A stretch of DNA of 64,000 bases from Pyropia yezoensis (lineage: Eukaryota; Rhodophyta; Bangiophyceae; Bangiales; Bangiaceae), in assembly GCA_009829735.1 (NCBI GenBank), contig CM020620.1:9617794-9681793 (forward strand). The letters run 5' to 3'. Position numbers and translations under genes: made by a program. Positions 10,649 through 21,766 of the stretch are shown one piece after another (within the stretch, counting starts at the first letter, position 1; each line of letters begins with the position of its first letter). The notes under the pieces were generated by a model. It saw only the letters and a list, made by a program, of their open reading frames with translations, ran no database searches and was not told where the DNA came from.

Positions 10649-13600
10649 CGCACAACAGGACGGGGGCACTGGCCGACGAATCGGGCAGGTGGCGACTGCA
10701 TTGAGAGCGGCGCTGCGGCCGTAAAAGTGGGCGCACGGAGCAGGGCGAGCACCCCGCGCCATATCGAGCGGGCATCAGCACAGCCCGTGGTCAGCAGTAG
10801 CGTGGGCCGAGGAGGGGGCGGCCGCGGCAAGGGGCGACTGGGTGCCGGAAGGGAGGCTCGGGAAATAGAGCGAGCGACAGCGCCGGCTCACACGCGCTGA
10901 CGGGAGCAGCTTCGACCCCCCAGCGCCGGGGAGGCCAGCGGAACCCCGCGCGGAGTGCCGCACACTTGCTAGCTGGAGAGGGGTCTCCGGGGCATCCCCA
11001 CAAAGCATGCCCTGCTGCGGGCCATGACGCACCGCACACAGTCTTCTCACCAAGGGCGGCTGGCAGCACACGGCAATGCGCTTGGGGGCGCGCCAGCTCA
11101 TGACACCCTTCTCCGCTACACGGCTTTCTGTCAGGCTCTCGACCTAAATCTATCCCAGCACTGTCACATACAAACGTGAAGTGGACCGCGTGCGCCCTCA
11201 TATCGGATGCAAAGAAAGCTCGCGACGGGTGGGTAGCCCTCGGAGCAGCACCACATGATCTGGGATAAATAGGTCATGTGTCATAGGGTGCCACCGGATC
11301 ACACGGGTTCACTCTCGTTTTCTGCTGCGCGTGCCGCCCACGGGGGAGCTCCCCGTACATAGGACTGCTGTGGCACTTGCATTCAGGAGGTGCCGCAAAG
11401 GGCCACGACGCGGGGCTGCCAGCGTGGATTGGGCTGACATCCAGCTTGCATCCGCGCTGGAGGTTCGGGCTTTCCGGCACGTGTGCTTGGAGGAAGACGC
11501 ACGCAGCAGGGGCTCTCGCAAGGCACGAAGTACTGCCGAGAGACGTAGAGACCGCGGGGGTCAGCGCTGGCGGTCCGCTCCCATGAGCGTGATTGGTACA
11601 TACTGCTGGGGTGGGTGTGGTCAATGACCATGGACTTGGCCGGCAGACTCCGAAGCACTGTCTTACTTTGTTTTGGTGGGACGACCCTCAGCGCCGCGGC
11701 GCCCACGGTTGCGGAAAAGAGTGGTAGCGGGAGCGGCGTCCAGAACTTGGCAAACAAACGGAAGGGGGCGCCGTGGGCGGGCGGCGGCATCGGGCAGTCG
11801 CTATGAAGAGGCGCAACAAACCCGGCGCCGGAAGAAAGAACCGATACCGCGTGAAGGCGCTGGCGAGAGTGGTCCGGCGGACGAGTACGGGATGCGCTGC
11901 TGCTCATGGCACTCGCCTCAGCACAGTGGCTTTCGCAGTGGGCGCCCCTGCATGAGTAATCACGGAGGCAGGCGAACCTCCAGGCCCCTTGCGGGCGGGC
12001 ACTTTTTCGGCGACAGAGCGGCTAAGCGGCGCGCCTCTAAAAACTCCGAACAGGCCTCTGCCCCCTCGCCTTTCCCTTCCCCATCCTCCCTCTGGGCACC
12101 TCGTCGTTCCTGTGTCCTCCCCGAATTCCACTCATCCCATCGCTTACCTGTCGGACCGGTGGTCGCGCAAGGCGGGCGGAGCGGAGCGAGTGGACTGCGG
12201 GTCCGGGGGGCCCCCCCGGCGCTCATGGTACTGGGGGAGAGAGACGCAGCGGGACCACGCCGTCGTCAACATGCGCGTCGACAGAGCTGCTGTTCCTTGA
12301 AAAGAGGCGCATGATAGCCCTGCCAGGCCTGCCCGCCGCGGCCTGCAGCAGCCGCGGCCGCCCGCGCCCAAGCGACGGCGCCACCCAAACCGCCATGCCA
12401 ACGTCCCTGCAGCCGCCGTTCCGCTGTGTCGTATTTGTAGTCGCCAGCCGCGCCTCAGTAGCACAGAGCGTTCCCCCCCCCCACTGGTACCAGCGACAGC
12501 CCCAGCGCCACCTGGCCTTCCGGCAGCGCGCAGCAGCCACAACCACCGACAACACCCCCCCTGTGAATCTGATGACACAGGTTGTGGCGCCCAGACACGA
12601 CGATGGGGCGCACTCTCCAGCGAGATCTCGCGGCCAAGGGTCACCCCGATGGGCATGACCCTTGGCAAGGACAGGCTGGCCGGCCTCACGAGGGAAAGGC
12701 ACGGCTGGGGCGTCAGGCTGGGAGCGATCGAGGAGCACATGAATGCCGACAAGGACGGCAAGCGTGGGGCCTTTAATAGGCAACAAGAGAGCCAGTCCTT
12801 ATTCTCTTTCCCCCCCCCCCATCCCCCCCCTTCCTCATCCTCCGTTCCCGCGCCGCCTTCCTCACCCCCGGCGGCAATCAGAACACTGCCCCTTCCCATT
12901 TCCCACCCGCGAGGCATCCCCCCGGACTGGGCGGATGCCCCCACCACGCCCCATCCCGCTCCACCTCGCCCCGGCTGCGGAGACTACCAGGGCGACGCGC
13001 GCGCGTCGCACGCGCGGGAGCGCGCGCCGACCACGCAGAAGCCGCCCCGTCACCTCCGGCCTCGACACCCGCGGGGAGGGGGGAGCTTCCCACATCCGGA
13101 GGTCGCCCCGCCGCCACCGCAGCGCGATCTTCCGATGCAAGGTGCGGTGCTTCTGGAGTGGGACGAGTCACAAATCTGGACGGTCGTGCGTGTGATTGAC
13201 AGAAAAAGACTGAAAAGGCGCCGGAGCCAGCCACAACAAAGGGACTTTTGGAGTCGAAGAGTGGCCATTGTCTGCGCTGTCGCACTGGCGGTCGCGCCAG
13301 CCCGGGCAGGCGTGTGGCCGAGAGGTTTTCGGCCCGCCGACCGCCCGCACCCCCCACCCACCGAGAGCGGCGGCGGCCTGCGCGTTTCCCCCCCCCCCCA
13401 CCCCCCCAGCCACACACCTTCCTATGTACATATGTACCCTGCGTGCAATTCGGTTTCCCCAGCACTGCGGTGGTGGTTCCCCAAGAAAACCCTTTTCCAA
13501 AGGTGCGCGTCCTGCAAGGCGGAAGGGGGGGGGGGGACGACGCGGGCTCCACGGCAAAGGCGGCGGGGGGTGTGTGACTCACCACCCACTCCACGACGGC

Positions 13601-14173
13601 AACACCATCGACGCGAGCCAGCCGGCCTTTCCCCCCCCCACCCCGGCCGCCGGCGCCCCGGCGCCCCGCCGTTCCCCCCCCTCCTCGGGCGCGTGGCCGG
13701 CACACGACTGCCCGCGGCGGTGCCGCGCGCGCACAGGCCGGCCGTGGTGGTCGTGCAGGCGCGCCGGTCGGCCGGCCCGGCCGCAGCAGGCCCCGCCCCC
13801 CCCGTCGCGCGTCGTGGCCGGTCGCCCCGCCGGCCCGCACCTACCCCACGCCCTCACCCCTTGCCGCCCCCCCGGCCGCCTGCACGTCCTTGTCCCCGCC
13901 CTCCCCCCCGCCGGCCACATCCCCCCCCCCCCCCCCCCCTTGGGTGAAGCGTGGACGCCGCGCACTCCCTGCTCTTCTCTCTTTTTGGGAGGGGGTGTTG
14001 TTCCCTCTCCACCCCCCCCCCCCCCCGCCTTCGTCCCCCTCGGCCGGCAGCCCACACGTCGCTCCCCCCCCCCCGCGCTGTCTGTCCTTGGTCGGTCCGC
14101 CCCTCTTCCCGCCCGCCCACCGCGCCCGCGAGGTTCCCCGCTGGCGCCGCCGGGCCATGACGTCGCCGCCCCT
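10649..14173. other. Intergenic region between divergent genes
   Basis: Upstream of both the membrane protein (-) and the PARN/nucleotidyltransferase-like gene (+). Open frames here are short or low-complexity, and none shows a family motif. From about 13,370 the sequence becomes C-homopolymer-rich. A 12-bp palindrome GTACATATGTAC lies at 13426-13437. Both promoters are presumably here, but I cannot place them. Confidence 0.45.
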
Positions 14174-17100
14174 ATGAATACCCCCGCACCCGCCGGTCGA
14201 GGCGCGGTCGTTGACGATGACGGTGGCGACGGTGGCGGCGGCGACGGTGGCGGCGGCGGTGGCGGTGGTGGCAGCGGTGGCGGCCGTGGGGGGACTGCCG
14301 ACGGCGGTCCCCCGCCAGTGTTACCCCCTCCCAGAGTGCCGTTGCAGTCGGCCGCACCCTCGCTGTCGCCGCCGCCGCCGCCACCGCCGCCGCGTCGCCG
14401 CCACTCCCTGCCGCGGCCCGCGTCGACGGCGGCGGAAACTTCGGCGGCAGCGGCGGCGGCGGCGGCGACGACCGCGACGGCGACCGCAGGGGCGGGCGCC
14501 GCCGCGGTGGGCACGTCGTCGGCTGCCGCCGCGTCTGGCGCGACGGTGGTGCTGACCCGCCACAACGCGGCCGCCCTCTTCCCCGTCCTCTGCGCGGCGG
14601 TGCGGACCGCGTCGTTTGCGGCCGTGTCGGTGGCCGCCACCGACGCGCTGTCGCTGGCTGCCTCCCGCGACGATGCCGATGCGGCTGGCGGTGGCGGTGG
14701 CGGCGGCGGCGGCGGTGGCGGCCGCCCGCCGCCAGCCGTGCCGGCGACCTACCACGCGACGCCGGGGGCGTCTGCAGAGAAGCTCCCGCCTGACGAGCGC
14801 GTCCGCGCGTACGTGGCGCGGGCGGCGGCGGGGTCGCTGGTGGAGGTGGGCATCACCACCTTTCGACGGCGGCCACCGCAAGTGGGCGACGGGTTGCCCC
14901 CGCCGGGAGGCGGGGGGGGGAGCGCCGCCTCCGCCGCGGCCGCCACCGCTGCCGCGGGCTCCGCTTATGGTGAGGGCGGTGGCGCTGGCCCTCGTGGCGC
15001 TGGCGCACCGCCGCTCCCCCCCCCCCCACGGTCCACCACCGCTCTGTACGCCGCGCGCTCCTTCCGCATCCTCTTTTCCCGCACCGACGCGCCGTTTGTT
15101 GTGTCCCTCGCGGCGGACCTTTCGGCGCGGGGCATTGACATGGGCGCCGCCTTTGCCGCGGGCCTGCCGTACGAGGTGCCCTCCCTCGGGGATTCCCTCT
15201 TTTCGCCGGGCGACAGCGGTCGTGCCATGGACGCGTACCGCTCGGCGGGCGCGTCTCGCACCAACAGCGTGCATGGGGCGGGGGGTGCCGCCGCGGCACT
15301 GGCCGGGTCGTCCTTTGCGGGCCCGACGGGTGCGGCGGCAGACCCAAACTGGGACGCGCCCCTCCCCCCGTCGTCTGCGCAAGGCTTTGGGGCCACCCTC
15401 TTTCGCGTGCTGGCCGAGAGCGGGGTGCCGCTGGTCGTCCACGACGGGCTGTGCGCACTCGCAGCGCTTATTCACGCCTTCCACGCGCCGCTGCCGTCGG
15501 GGCTGTCGTTGTCGGCCTTTTCTGGCGTTCTCTCTGCGCTTGTCCCGCGGGTGTACGACACCAAGGCGGTGGCGCGGGAGCAGTTTTCCGAGCCTAGCGA
15601 CCGGCTGGAGGACCTGTGTATCCGGTACGTCAAGCCACCCGTGGGACGGCGTGGCCGGGCGGGGCGGTCGGGAGGGGGGGGTCGCCCACGCCACACGCCG
15701 TCGTCGTTGACCAGCGACACTGATAGCAGCGGCGGTAGTGGCAGTGATGGTGGGGGTGACAGCTTGCGAGGACCGGCTGCAGCGACCGTCGGTGGGGGCA
15801 GCGGTGGCCACGAGGCTGCTGGCGTGCGTGATGGGCGCGATGAGACGCTGGTGCCGTCGACTAGCACCTTCTCGGCCGACCCATCTCCTGCCCTTGGTGC
15901 GGTCGAGGGCGTCCCCATCCGGCGGGCCGCCGACGTTCACGCTCCTCGTGGCGGGCCGTACAACCGGGCCTCCCCCGATGGTGATGGCGCTGATCTGGCC
16001 CTCCGCGCCCACGAGGAGCGCATTGAGGGCCTCCTCCTCGACTCGTTTGACTCGCCCGGTGTGTCGACCCGCGGGGCCACCATCTTTGCTCCGCGGCTTT
16101 TTTCCAACTCTGCCGAGCTGGATGGCCGGCTGTCGTTGGCCAACCCCGACCATCCGCTGGCTGCCGCCTATGCGGCACGCCGGGAGCGCCGGAAGAACTC
16201 GGACCTCCACCGCCGGCTTATTCGGGAGCTGCAGCGCTCTGTGGATGAGGGGGGGGTCGAGGCCGATGGCTCGACTGACGTGGGCATTGGCGCCAGCAAC
16301 GACGGGGAGCGAGAGAGGGAGCAGGCGGGGGGTGGACCGCGCGGAGGGCGTTTGGGAGGGGATGGAGCCCCGCGGACCCTGCCGCCGCATGTGCGGGACG
16401 TGCGCGTGTTTTCACGGTCCAACTCGACCGACGAGGGGCTGCTGGGACCCGGCGGGGTTGGCAGGGGAGGGGCTGTGGTCGACGGTCGCGGCGAGTTACT
16501 AGCACCGCCCGGCTTGGGACGCTGTGCCGGAGTCTCGGAGGCGGTCGTGGATACTGGTGCTGATGTCGGCGGCGACGGATCCGTGGCGGTTGGCAGTGCC
16601 AACTCGACCGACTCGCAGGACGAGGAAGACGCCGCAGACGATGACGGTGTGGAAGTATTTGGCGGCCTTGGCGGCGGCACGGCCGGCGAGTCTTTTGTGA
16701 TTGGCTCGGTGTTTGCCACCTACTACGAGCGCGTCGGCCCCGACACGGCGGCAGGTGCTTTCCAAGGTCGCCTCTTTGTCTCCGAGACAGCCCCGTCGCT
16801 AGTCCTGACCGCCCGCCGGTCTAACCGCGGTGCGCACGCTGTGCCACGGACGGGCGACGTGTCGGCCCCGTTTCGGAGGTCGTCCAACCTGGACGTTAGC
16901 GGGGCAGCGACGGTTCTTGGTGCGGCTCTCCATACCCTGCGTCGGCAGCAAGCATCGGGCCGGCCAAGGGGCCTTGGCCGCCTCGACGAGTTGGGAAGCG
17001 GCAATGATACAGACGGGGGACTCGACGGCGGGCTGGAGGCGGAGGAGGGGTCCCCATGGGCGCGACCGCTACAATCCAGTCCGTCGCTGGGGCTTGGCCT

Positions 17101-20100
17101 TGGTCTTTCAGCCCGTCGAGATGGTACTGGGGGAGATGGATCTGCCGCGGCCGACGGCGGGGGCGGTGGCAGAGGTGGTGGGGTGGGTGTGGTGGCACCT
17201 CCGCTGGGCGGTGCGGCCAACGTCCTTACCAACCGCCTGGTGGACGTGCTGCTGCCGACCCGCACGGCGACCGCGCGGCGGCAGGCGGTCTTTGCTGGGG
17301 TTGCGGCGGTTGTCAAGCGCGCGCTCGGTGGGCAGGCGTTTATCTTTGGGTCGTCATCGACGCAGACGGCGCTGGCGTCGTCGCCCCTCGATGTGGGCGC
17401 ATTTCTCGTTGGGCACGACTCGGGCTCGTCAGCGCCGACTTTGTGGACGGCCACTTTGATGACCGCCCTGTGCGAGGAGGCGGCACGCGCGCAGGGCCAT
17501 CTACCTGCGCCAGGGGGGGACGAGGCCAAGGCCCCGCCCGGCGGCGTGGCTGGCGGAGGCGCCCGCCCCACGTCCCGGGTTGTCGACGCCGACGCGTCGG
17601 CCGCCGCCACGGCGGCCGGCCGGTCGGGCCCGTACAGCGTGGCGTCCCCCGCCGACGCGGCTGCGGCGGTGGCGGCGACCGCCAACCGCGACCCCGGCCC
17701 GCTGGCGGCCGAGCGTATTAGCGTGCGCGTCGACGCGCCGACGCGCCGCGCGCTGGTCACCTTTGCTGTTGGCGGCGTGTGGGTGCGGGTGTGGGTCAAC
17801 CACGTGTCGGGGCTGGCACAGACGTGCCTGGTTGAGGAGGCGGACGCGCTGCTAGGGCGGGCGCACCTGTGCAAGCGGGGGCTGCTGCTGGTGCGCGCGT
17901 GGGCCATCTATGGCGGCCGCATCCTGTCCCTGTCGGAAGACGCGGCGTGCGTACACGGTGCGGCGCATTCTGTGGGCAAGACCCGAGGCGGCGGTGTGGG
18001 GGGCGGCAGCGGAGGCGGGGGCGAGGACGTTCCTGGGGGCTCCGCCAATGGGGGTGGTGGCTTTGCCGGCGGCGGTGTTGGCGAAGGCGGGTCTGCTGGC
18101 CGCTCGGGGGATCGATGCGGCGTTGGGTTGCTGCCAGAGCGGGCCATTGAGACGCTGATGCTCTACATTGTCAGCGCCTTCCACTCGACGCTCGAGACGC
18201 CCCTCGATTGCCTCCTCAAGTTCTTGGCCTTTTACAGTCGTCTCGACTGGGGATTGTACGGAATGTCCATTGGGGGCCCCGTGCGGCTCCGAAACGCAGA
18301 GGTGGTGTCCCCGTGCCGGCCGTCGGACCTGCTGCTTGACCGCGCCTTTGTGAGCTCCTACTCACGGCGGAGCCACGCGGGGGAAGCGCAGGCGAGTGCG
18401 CGGGGGGCAGACGGTGGCGGCGGCGGCCGAGGGGGTGGCGGCGGCACCAAGTCTGCCGGTGGCTCGGGGCGCAAAGCGTCGGCGAGCCGCCGGCCACAGG
18501 GGCCGGCCGAGGCAGCTGCTGCGTCACCCGCCGCGGTCGACGCGCGTGCCACCGGCCGGCTGCCGCGCCCCCCCCCGCCGCCCACCCCCCTGCAGCTCTA
18601 CCAGCAGCTGCAGGCACTGGCACAAGCGCAGGCTGCCATGGGCAATGGCCACCCGGCGCTCCCGCCGCCACACCAGCCACCCCCCCCACATCCCCCACTG
18701 GCCGTCCAGCGGTCGCCGCCGCCCGCCTACCCGCTGCCGCTGCCGCTGCCGCCGCCGCCGCCGCCGCCGCTGCCGCTGCCGGCGGCCGCGCCCCCCCCCC
18801 ACGGCGCGCCGCTACCGGGCGCCTACGCGCCGCCCCCACAGCCACCGGTGCCGTATGGAGATGGACGGTTGAGGGGTGCGGCGCCGCCGCTGGCCGCCTC
18901 TGCGTCGGCTGCCAAGCTGTTTGTGCCCGCGGGCGGGCCGCTGCCGGCTGGCGAGGCGCCGCCGCTGGGCGGTGGCGTCGCCGCTGCCCCGTTTGACCCC
19001 CACGCGGCCCTGGGGCTGGGCGCCGGCGGTGGCGCCACCGTCGTCGCCGCCGTCGCCGCCGCCGCCGCCGCCGCACGCACCGACGGCGATGGCCCCTCGG
19101 TTGCAGCCACAGCAGCAGCACCAGCGGCGGCGGCCGCATCGACGGCGGGCGCGGCGCCTCCCCCACCCCCACCTCCCGGCGCGCCCGCGCCCGATGGCAC
19201 CGATGAGTCGGCCGACTACTCGGCGCCCGCGCCGGCGGCCATCTCTCTCGACACCCCCGCGCACGTCTTTGACGCCCAAGACGGGCGCATCAACCTCACC
19301 GCCCACCTGTCGGCCGCCGACTGGGCGACCGTCACGCAGGGCCTGGCGGCGGGGGTGGCTGCCGCCGAGGCCTACCTCCACGCCCCGTCGCCGGCCACCC
19401 TCCACGCCCTGTTTGGCGACGCTGCCCGGGCGCATGTGGAGGCTTGGAAGGCGGGGGCGCGCAGGTCGGCGGCGCTGGTCGAGGCGTGCCTCACCGCCCC
19501 GACCGGGGGGGGGGGGCTGGATGGGCTAGAAGGGGGGGGGGGAAGGGGGGAGGTGGGTGTGGGGGAGTGCTGGGAGCCCCGTCGCCGTCTTTGCCACAGC
19601 CGCACGGCGTCGTCGCGGCGGGTGGAGGGGGCGGGGGCGGTGGTGGTGGCGGCGGTGGCGGTGTCGACGCGGCGGGGAACCCGGTCTTTGCGCCGTCGGT
19701 GGTGGCCGCGGCAGGCGTCGGCGGCGGTGGCGGTGGCGGCGGCGGTGCAGGCAGCGATGGCGGCGGCGCCAATGGGGGGGCGGCTGCGCACCACCCTCCC
19801 TCGGTGGCCGCACACCCCTCCCGCGGCGCCATGGCCGCCCCCGCGCCCCCCGCGGTGCCACGGCCACTCGACTACCTGCTGGCCGGCCGGGTGGTGGCGC
19901 CCCGCCCCCTCGACGGGGACCTGACCACCCTCCGCAACCAGCTGGCGTACGTGCGCTTCATCGTGGACGCGCAGGTGACGGAGCTGGGGCTCCTCGCCTT
20001 CCTCACCGCCGTCCTCGACGAGCACGGGCCGCTGCTGATTGGGGAGATTGGCCAGCACCTCCGCGCCACGTTTGGCCGCCACGACTGGGGGGTGCTCCTG

Positions 20101-20650
20101 CGGGAGCGCTTTGGGGGCCTCAAGCGCTTCCTGCTGCGCCACGCGGACGTATTTCTCGTTGACACGGACCACCCGCTCAACCCGCACATCTACTTGCGGT
20201 CGTGTCACCACCCGCGGGGGGCGGGCGGGGCGGGGGCGGGTGGTGGGGTGGTGGCGGCGGGGGGCGGGGGGGGGGGGGGTGGCCGGTACTCTCGCCACGG
20301 GTGTGGCGGCGGCGGGGGCGGCGGGCGCAGCCACGGGCGGTGGCGTGTCCACTGGGAGCGGGGTAGGGGCGGGCGGCGGCGGCGGCGGGCTGCTGCAGCC
20401 ACCGCCGGGGGGCGGCGGCGGCGGCGGTGGCCACCACGGCCACCACCCGGCTGCCGACGGGCATGGCCCGCGGGGGGGGCGAGGCGGCATGCCTGGCGGG
20501 GGCGGGGGGGGGGGGCGCAAGGAAAAGTCCAAGCGCCACCGCCGGTCGGGAGGGGGTGGCGGCGGTGGTGGTGGCGGTGGTGGCGGTGGTGGCGGTGGTG
20601 GCAGTGGTGGCGGTGGTGGGGGGTGGAGCGGGGGGGGCGGGGGGCACTGA
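14174..20650 (+). CDS. PARN-like deadenylase / PAP-TUTase-like nucleotidyltransferase fusion, probable double pseudoenzyme
   Basis: Start ATG at 14174 (MNTPAPAGRG); the frame is open far upstream, but that part is pyrimidine-run sequence. The first part follows the PARN/CAF1 fold in order: VLTRHNAAALFPVL and FAAVSVAATDAL (about 124-160), ERVRAYVARAAAGSLVEVGI (about 210), a segment ending RGIDMGAAFAAGLPYE (about 286-334), PLVVHDGLCALAALIHAF with LVPRVYDTKAVA (about 411-470), and AGESFVIGSVFATYY (about 838-853). The second part matches plant PAP/OAS1-type nucleotidyltransferases: FGSSSTQ with PLDV (about 1055), HLCKRGLLLVRAWAIYGGRI (about 1233-1252), then a substrate-binding segment with ETLMLYIVSAFHS and FYSRLDWGLYGMSIGGPVRL. 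Near 19,920-20,200 a C-terminal winged-helix (LOTUS/OST-HTH-like) segment reads LLIGEIGQHLR to HPLNPHIYLR. The frame changes in poly-G near 19,505-19,560 and again near 20,265-20,280, either through homopolymer miscalls or small introns. Gly-rich inserts split several domains. Confidence 0.7.
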
Positions 20651-20876
20651 CCGCCCGCCCACGCTTTGGGTTGGGGCTTTGTGCGAGCGACCAACGCGGG
20701 ACAGAGTGAATAAGACACCAGAGGACGCTCATGCAGCGCGCAGCGAAAGGCAGCGAGCCGGCACCCGTGCCACCGTTCCGTCCCCCGCAGCCCCTCATCT
20801 CTCCACGCACACCCCCCTCCCCCTCCTCCCCGCGCCGCCCCTCGTCGTCCCCCCTCAGAGAGGAGCCGCGGGCGGC

Positions 20877-20982
20877 TCACAGGTAGGGCGCCAAGCTGCG
20901 GGCGGCGCTGCGGCGGCGCCCCCCTCCCCCCCCCCCCCCCCCGGCAGCGCGGCGTCTTCCCCCTTGGCGCCCCCCCACCCCC

Positions 20983-21013
<31 letters not shown>

Positions 21014-21731
21014 TGCCGTCGCCCCGCCGCTGGCGGGGCGGCGGTGGCGGCCGAGCCAGCCGCGCACCCCCCCCCCCCCCCCCCCCCCCCCGGGCGGCGG
21101 GTTCTCCTGCCCCCCCCCCTCCCCCCTGCCGCATCCGCCGCCGCCGCCGCCGCGGCAGCGGCGGCCAGCCCGTCGGGCCCCGCCGACGCGGCGGCGGCGG
21201 ACCACCCGCCGGCGGCGCGGCGGCCCGCGCCCGCCGACGCGCCCGCCGACGCGCCCGCCGCGGCGGCGGCGGCCCAGCGGCGGCGGCGCCAGCCGCCCGC
21301 GCCGGCGGCGGCGGATAGGCGGGCAGACAGCCGCGCCGAGGCGGCGGCGCCAACGAGGGTGGTCGCCCCCGCGCTCCCGCCGGCGGCGGCGGCGCCGCTG
21401 TCGCGCCGCGGCCGGCGGGTGAGCCGCTCCACCACCGCCGCCGCGGGGCGGCGGCTGAGCCGCCGCCGCCGCCGCGGCGACGCCGCCGCGTCGCCGTCAG
21501 ACGTGTCAAAGTCCACCCCCGCCCGCCGCTTGGACGGTGACGGCAGCAGCGACGGCGCGCTGCCGCCGCCGCCGACGCCGACAAGGCTGGTGCTGCCGCC
21601 ACCACCGCCGCCGCCGCCGCCGCCACCGCCGCCGCCACCGCCGCCGCCGCCACCGCCACCGCCAGTGCTGCTGCCGCCGCCACCACCGCCGCCACCACCG
21701 CCGCAACCGTCACCGGCGCGGCCATCGTGGA

Positions 21732-21766
<35 letters not shown>

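Noticed and set aside
12649-13947. Long plus-strand open frame upstream of the fusion gene
   Set aside because: Pro/Arg/Ala-rich translation of pyrimidine runs without any motif. Likely promoter or 5' flank.
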